Shown one piece after another: positions 62,401-64,000 of a stretch of DNA of 64,000 nt. The stretch's first letter is position 1, and every line of letters starts with the position of its first letter. The notes under the pieces were generated by a model that worked only from the letters and a program-made list of their open reading frames with translations, searched no databases and was not told where the DNA came from. The position numbers and the translations under genes were made by a program. The DNA comes from Pectinophora gossypiella (lineage: Eukaryota > Arthropoda > Insecta > Lepidoptera > Gelechiidae): NCBI RefSeq assembly GCF_024362695.1, contig NC_065425.1:9553001-9617000 (forward strand). The letters run 5' to 3'.

Positions 62401-63759
62401 TCCCGTCTGACGGATGAGTTACAAAAAGAATAGCAGCCAGATGGAAAACGGCAGTTTTGATTGAAAACAAGTTTTTCTAAAGGTGATATTAATAAACTAA
62501 TCTCAGCTTCGAGACTGCCCTCAAGATCATGTCAATGTGACAGTTCTCATATAAAAACAGAGACTTCTGTTTTTATATGAGAACAGTCTCAGCTGAGATT
62601 CGTTTATTAATACCACCCTAAGTTTTCTTCTTTCTAATCTTTAGGGAATAAATATAACAGTATGATTTTGCAGTTAAACGCTGCGTTTATTACTCAGTTT
62701 ACTAACCATAATTATTCTATGTACAAACATACTCCCCAGTGTCCATATTTATTCTGGAGGTGGAGGCCTGGAGCCTATAGTACAGGGTAACCTAGTTTAG
62801 GCTCCAGCCTCTACAAACATAAGTTAATTAAGTCAAAATGTAACTTATTATTAATATGTTGGCTCGCAGATTTGCACGTTGTACTAAACAGGTTAAGGTG
62901 ACGCTTTTTAAAGCGTACTGCCAGTCCTTCTACACGTGCAGTCTGTGGACTGAATATACGCGGAGTTCATACAGCGCCTTGAGAGTTCAATACAATAACG
63001 CGTTCAGGGTGCTGTTTGGGCTGCCGCGTTTTTGCAGTGCGTCAAAAATGTTTGCCGATCACAATACAGATTGTTTCTTTGCAATTATTAGGAAGAGGTG
63101 TGCATCGCTATTGAGGCGCTTACGTTCCAGCTCAAACGGCATTCTGAGCGTGTTGACTGATAGGTGGGACTCCCCACTGCTGGGCCACTGGATGCGCTTA
63201 CATACTGAAGTGGACTTGCAGATACCGGTGACCAGGCGGTGGGAACCTGCTTATTAGTAATGTGTTGTGTTAATGTGTACGTTTTCTTGTTGTTTATAAT
63301 TGTCGAGCCGTGTCGTGTGTAAATGTTATTTTATTTTTATCGTTCTATTACTAACACTAGATTAAGTTGTTTATTGCTTGTTACTAACCACTATGGAACA
63401 TGTCCGAAATAAACTCTTTTTATTTATTTTTTTTATTATTATTATGTTGTGGAGGTCATAAACGATTTTTATTATTTTATTATTATTATATTATTATTTT
63501 ATTAAAGGGTTATAGTGTAAAAATATAACCGAAACAATATGTTTGTTGACTCAAATCGTATGCGGAACTGTCAAAATTTAAGAACACTCAACAGTAGCGA
63601 CACCTGACGAGAGAAATAGACAGTTTTTATCCTCATTTTAGAATGTTCTAGTAAGATTGTGGACTTACCTCGGTGACTGATTACAATCAGGCATGGGTAC
63701 CAACTGGGCCAGGTTGCTCATGAACGCTGACTTTGACAGCTCCAAGTGTGTGGTTTTAC
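50499..63759 (-). CDS. POLR1B: DNA-directed RNA polymerase I second-largest subunit, C-terminal part
   Basis: Eight minus-strand exons, 63759-63669, 62085-61890, 61018-60804, 60306-60168, 58329-58123, 57410-57207, 57019-56855 and 50705-50499 (TAG), join in phase to 473 aa; the N-terminal part lies beyond the right edge. Second-subunit signatures appear in order: NQSPRNMYQCQMGKQTMG, GYDMEDAMIINKSAYERG, RNPTVGDKFASRAGQKGIC, FNPHGFPSRMT, YGTERMYSG, HYQRLRHMVSDKWQVRTTGA, then GEMERDALISHGASFLLQDR. The C-terminal zinc site is CTKCG ... CRLCG, followed by VSVAIPYIFKFFATQLAAVN, diagnostic of Pol I rather than Pol II or III. Its role is transcription of the rRNA precursor in the nucleolus. The last intron (6.1 kb) holds a whole LINE. 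No AATAAA is evident close to the stop. Confidence 0.97.
50877..53726 (-). CDS. LINE ORF2: endonuclease-reverse transcriptase
   Basis: 949 aa from ATG 53726, 13 nt after the ORF1 stop; the frame is open further upstream but only from a TTG. The N-terminal part is an apurinic-type endonuclease: MHQNIAGLCSK, ICITEHN, then GDFNIDIL and the terminal SDHTAQIL. The RT domain has FRKDRSTNVAIYYLLK, AIFMDMTQAFDYVDHEILL, the YGVPQGSILGPLLFIIYIND block and the catalytic FADDCAVV. A thumb-like C-terminal region follows. All key residues look intact, so the protein could be active. It nicks DNA and copies its RNA at the target. Confidence 0.92.
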   Translation of the reverse strand: MHQNIAGLCSKSDQLMVCLAELQERHINVDVICITEHNMRASSGRDAVLIQNYKIVASYARQKGRGGACILIKNGHVYRELPEIENTSICGIFECCAVELAKLKLIIVCIYRIPKYTKLYLNLFFEKLESVLDKIIIKKSYDILVCGDFNIDILKNNNITQDFENCLKNYNLKLVVQQPTRVSSGTCIDNIAINIKKKYHCDVLEFAMSDHTAQILKLPVKTTCILDYWYVKKRDFSEQTMKKFRHCMENFSFNKIYLTNDPNEAYNEFIDIFTLFFDLCFPTHEIKIKTHKTTKWISLSIKRSSKIKRKLLWKSRLEPNNVNKLKYRNYARTYKNILKATQRIYNINSLRKSENISKSAWRIINRSKLNIPKPEICKIKVDNNYITDPQQIVNCFNDFFINKINPIPEADKNINNLNINFTCNSMFMAPSIPSDILNIIKKLKNKNSVGHDGISTKVVKYVAECIAPHLSYIINLSITTGTFPDNLKIAVIKPLFKKDDREDMSCYRPIALLTIFAKIFEKFIHKQMNEYMEKKKIFSEEQQGFRKDRSTNVAIYYLLKTITANIDIRKHVSAIFMDMTQAFDYVDHEILLRKLDHYGFRGNVLKLIRSYLVKRKQYTELTKINIGTKREEIYHSCQKVVRYGVPQGSILGPLLFIIYINDLPRHVQYPVTLFADDCAVVIECQNEMSYQHEINNTLNGIVTWMKNNNLLVNLIKTKLMQFRQRVQTPVLDINYQGFNIEEVDSTKFLGVKIDKSLTWKEHVQTLCSRLSGSSYALFRLSQIVDVATVLSAYHGLVASILRYGVTFWGNSSDRETVFKGQKRCIRAMFGLKNSDSCKPFFTKYNILTFPSLYIIETAVFVKKNPGFFKNVETTAFHSRLRPRDLAKLCQQRTNTALMMKSVFGMAPKIYNKIPLEIRLCNLSLFRRKLNELLTKRCYYTIDEFLNDKL
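53740..55080 (-). CDS. LINE ORF1: PHD-type zinc finger, coiled coil and esterase-like domain
   Basis: 446 aa from ATG 55080. The N-terminus has CNRCSTRITHRRYLKCSMC and WLCQVCW spacing typical of PHD/treble-clef fingers (residues 5-60). Around 120-160 a heptad-rich stretch (LQEKIDRLTKKVEILQGKV) predicts a coiled coil. Residues 250-440 resemble the SGNH-esterase-like domain of CR1 ORF1 proteins (LIFIGEKDF, VVICVPTFRY-like strand, NLHSCRVNNFGW). The predicted role is RNA binding and particle assembly. The esterase assignment is by layout and less certain. Confidence 0.8.
   Translation of the reverse strand: MEATDVICNRCSTRITHRRYLKCSMCMMSYDLECANVSECRFFNTMTKEHKDTWLCQVCWNKQLSTDINSKSESSTPTMNITIRKKEKINITTHNSFSSLDEDDLEFSSVQSTPAPNKSCPELCENLQEKIDRLTKKVEILQGKVDSAEQMIEELLSENFDLKNTVEQYTGKTKKIKNVRSSSHELTLKSVSKKTSLKPEDRNNLSCSEDNSVKQQKIDEMLNKKYERKQTYGNRHQEQNIRNSMTKNKICILSTNNRNKMLQAAEHFLSDKFDICHYLTPGLDVKHMLNNLEAKLRDFTRNDYCLIFIGEKDFEQTQNYKDLVVHIRKAVLSLNFTNIVICVPTFRYYNNDMFNWRVEQFNSLLYKDLQEYEYAFSLDSNLNLTYDQKMFNLHSCRVNNFGWRKIFNDVHDLLIEIEDYNINICTSSTPIGNHKTIPIGEELFRS
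55081..56850. other. remainder of POLR1B last intron: LINE 5' UTR, MITE I, repeats
   Basis: 55081 to about 55.5 kb is probably LINE 5' UTR. 55845-56085 is MITE family I. 56104-56260 matches 49585-49810. 56270-56400 is an A-rich low-complexity tract. No exon seen. Confidence 0.5.
57525..57772 (+). repeat. repeat family L copy
   Basis: It starts TGACGTGACTTATTGTAGAT and contains GGCATTAACTACTTGGC, CTCACCCGGTACAACG and GGGAAATCGTCGACCACGCC. Confidence 0.75.
57790..58122 (-). repeat. degenerate minisatellite abutting a POLR1B splice donor
   Basis: On the minus strand the unit is close to AAGTCATTTTTACCCAC (about 20-25 nt, variable). The array begins at the donor of exon 58329-58123 itself, whose intron reads GTGAGTCATTTTTACCCAC. 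Confidence 0.75.
58401..59430. repeat. POLR1B intron repeats: SINE B (58401-58552,+), SINE C tail (58918-59045,+), SINE B (59136-59430,-)
   Basis: The minus-strand copy at 59136-59430 is near full length with a tRNA-like head (complement GGTTCGAATCCCGGTGGGG). The others are 5'-truncated. 58560-58900 is AT-rich and unrecognised. Confidence 0.75.
59548..60086 (-). mobile_element. CAGGTATGCTCAA MITE, split by a retroposed LINE end
   Basis: It is an inverted copy of 47934-48243. It is interrupted at 59774-59952 by a minus-strand insert with an 18-nt or longer poly-A (T-run on +). CCTTTGCTAAGT is duplicated at 59762-59773 and 59953-59964. Confidence 0.85.
60368..60790 (-). repeat. retroposon 3' remnants in POLR1B intron
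   Basis: 60368-60385 resembles the complement of an AATAAAGTATATTTGATT 3' end. 60755-60790 has GGTGCAATAAAATG and a TATTG repeat. The middle is unrecognised. Confidence 0.4.
61050..61400 (+). mobile_element. 5'-truncated Jockey-like LINE, 11-bp target-site duplication, poly-A
   Basis: ATCATCATAAT at 61039-61049 and 61401-61411 brackets the insert. It encodes the last ~73 residues of an ORF2, including CDVCDRVEDVAHILMEC (a C-C-H-C knuckle usual at the end of Jockey/R1-type ORF2), and ends in an A-run. It lies in the POLR1B intron, antisense to the gene. Confidence 0.9.
61411..61590 (-). repeat. SINE family C, 5'-truncated
   Basis: It begins with the complement of CGGGATAACGTTAGGAT and has GGTCCGGTTTTTTACTG; the tRNA-like head is absent. 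The LINE at 61050 inserted into its ATC-rich end. Confidence 0.7.
62118..63632. mobile_element. nested elements in POLR1B intron: SINE D fragment, TIR element with LINE and foldback MITE inside
   Basis: 62118-62268 is family D. 62272-62345 and 63559-63632 are inverted copies (GGATAAAAACT at the outside; GAGTGTTC and AATTTTGACAGTTCTCC inside), bounding a 1.36-kb unit. Within it, 62478-62628 is a foldback with arms containing ATTAATAAAC and TCTCAGCT, and a central ATATAAAAACAGAGACTTCT hairpin. Confidence 0.65.
62856..63257 (+). pseudogene. LINE ORF2 C-terminal fragment
   Basis: 133 codons with MLARRFARCTKQVKVTLFKA, then SFYTCSLWTEYTRSS and YNNAFRVLFGLPRFCSASKM. I recognise this as the post-RT region of LINE polymerases. 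The 5' side is truncated. The stop at 63255 is followed by a ~170-nt 3' UTR with AATAAA near 63407 and T/A-rich DNA. Confidence 0.75.
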
Positions 63760-63804
63760 CTGAAACAAGTTCATTTATAGTTTACCCTTACGAAGCCAAT
63801 TGGG

Positions 63805-64000
63805 TAGTTGCATATGTCAAATATAAATTATGAAATTCTGATCACTAAAAAAAGACATATAAACTGACAACAAAGAAATATGATTTTTATTATCTTTATT
63901 ATATTTAACTTATTTATGAATTAGAATCAAGAAAAACGTAATAAAAGACTTTTATTACGTTTTTTTTATTAAAAGTCTGACATTTTATAGCGTTTTTCTA
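63805..64000. repeat. MITE family I, runs off the window
   Basis: It has TATGAAATTCTGATCACTAA, GAAAAACGTAATAAAAG and TGACATTTTATAGCGTTTTTC, as in the copies at 33645 and 55845. Confidence 0.65.

Overview
The window reads as nuclear DNA of an insect, most probably a moth or butterfly (Lepidoptera). It is AT-rich, its genes have short exons with consensus GT-AG introns, and it is packed with small retroposons and miniature inverted-repeat transposons of types familiar from lepidopteran genomes. The lepidopteran assignment is inference; the exon structures, terminal repeats and target-site duplications (TSDs) reported here were read directly.

Six protein-coding genes are supported. From left to right: (1) the last six exons of an unrecognised + strand gene (1-5657); (2) SPEF1, a calponin-homology microtubule-bundling protein of cilia and sperm flagella, on the - strand (10420-6599), tail-to-tail with gene 1; (3) a membrane-anchored retinol-dehydrogenase-like SDR enzyme on the + strand (coding 30141-31509), possibly with a non-coding first exon about 10 kb upstream under an Inr+DPE promoter near 19914; (4) HAUS6/dgt6, a subunit of the augmin complex, on the - strand (38581-34037); (5) NOP56, a core box C/D snoRNP protein, on the + strand (39459-47681), sharing an 0.88-kb divergent promoter region with HAUS6; (6) the 3' two thirds or so of POLR1B, the second-largest RNA polymerase I subunit, on the - strand (63759-50499, continuing past the right edge). 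NOP56 and POLR1B are convergent neighbours and both serve ribosome production; the NOP56 upstream region has a CACGTG E-box at the centre of a near-perfect palindrome.

The rest is mostly mobile DNA. A two-ORF CR1-like LINE with both frames open sits in the last POLR1B intron, its 3' microsatellite tail ending 10 nt before the splice acceptor. A Tc1-type element with a deleted transposase core lies in the HAUS6 intron. A 596-bp element with a 9-bp TSD (Merlin- or Mutator-like) ends 23 nt before the last NOP56 exon. At least five SINE-like families recur; one fuses a tRNA-like head to a 5S-rRNA-like segment, and three share one central core with exchangeable heads and tails. Several MITE families are nested in one another, allowing insertions to be ordered. 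Intergenic stretches 10.4-19.9, 20.0-30.1, 31.5-34.0 and 47.7-50.5 kb hold repeats and no further gene I can support.
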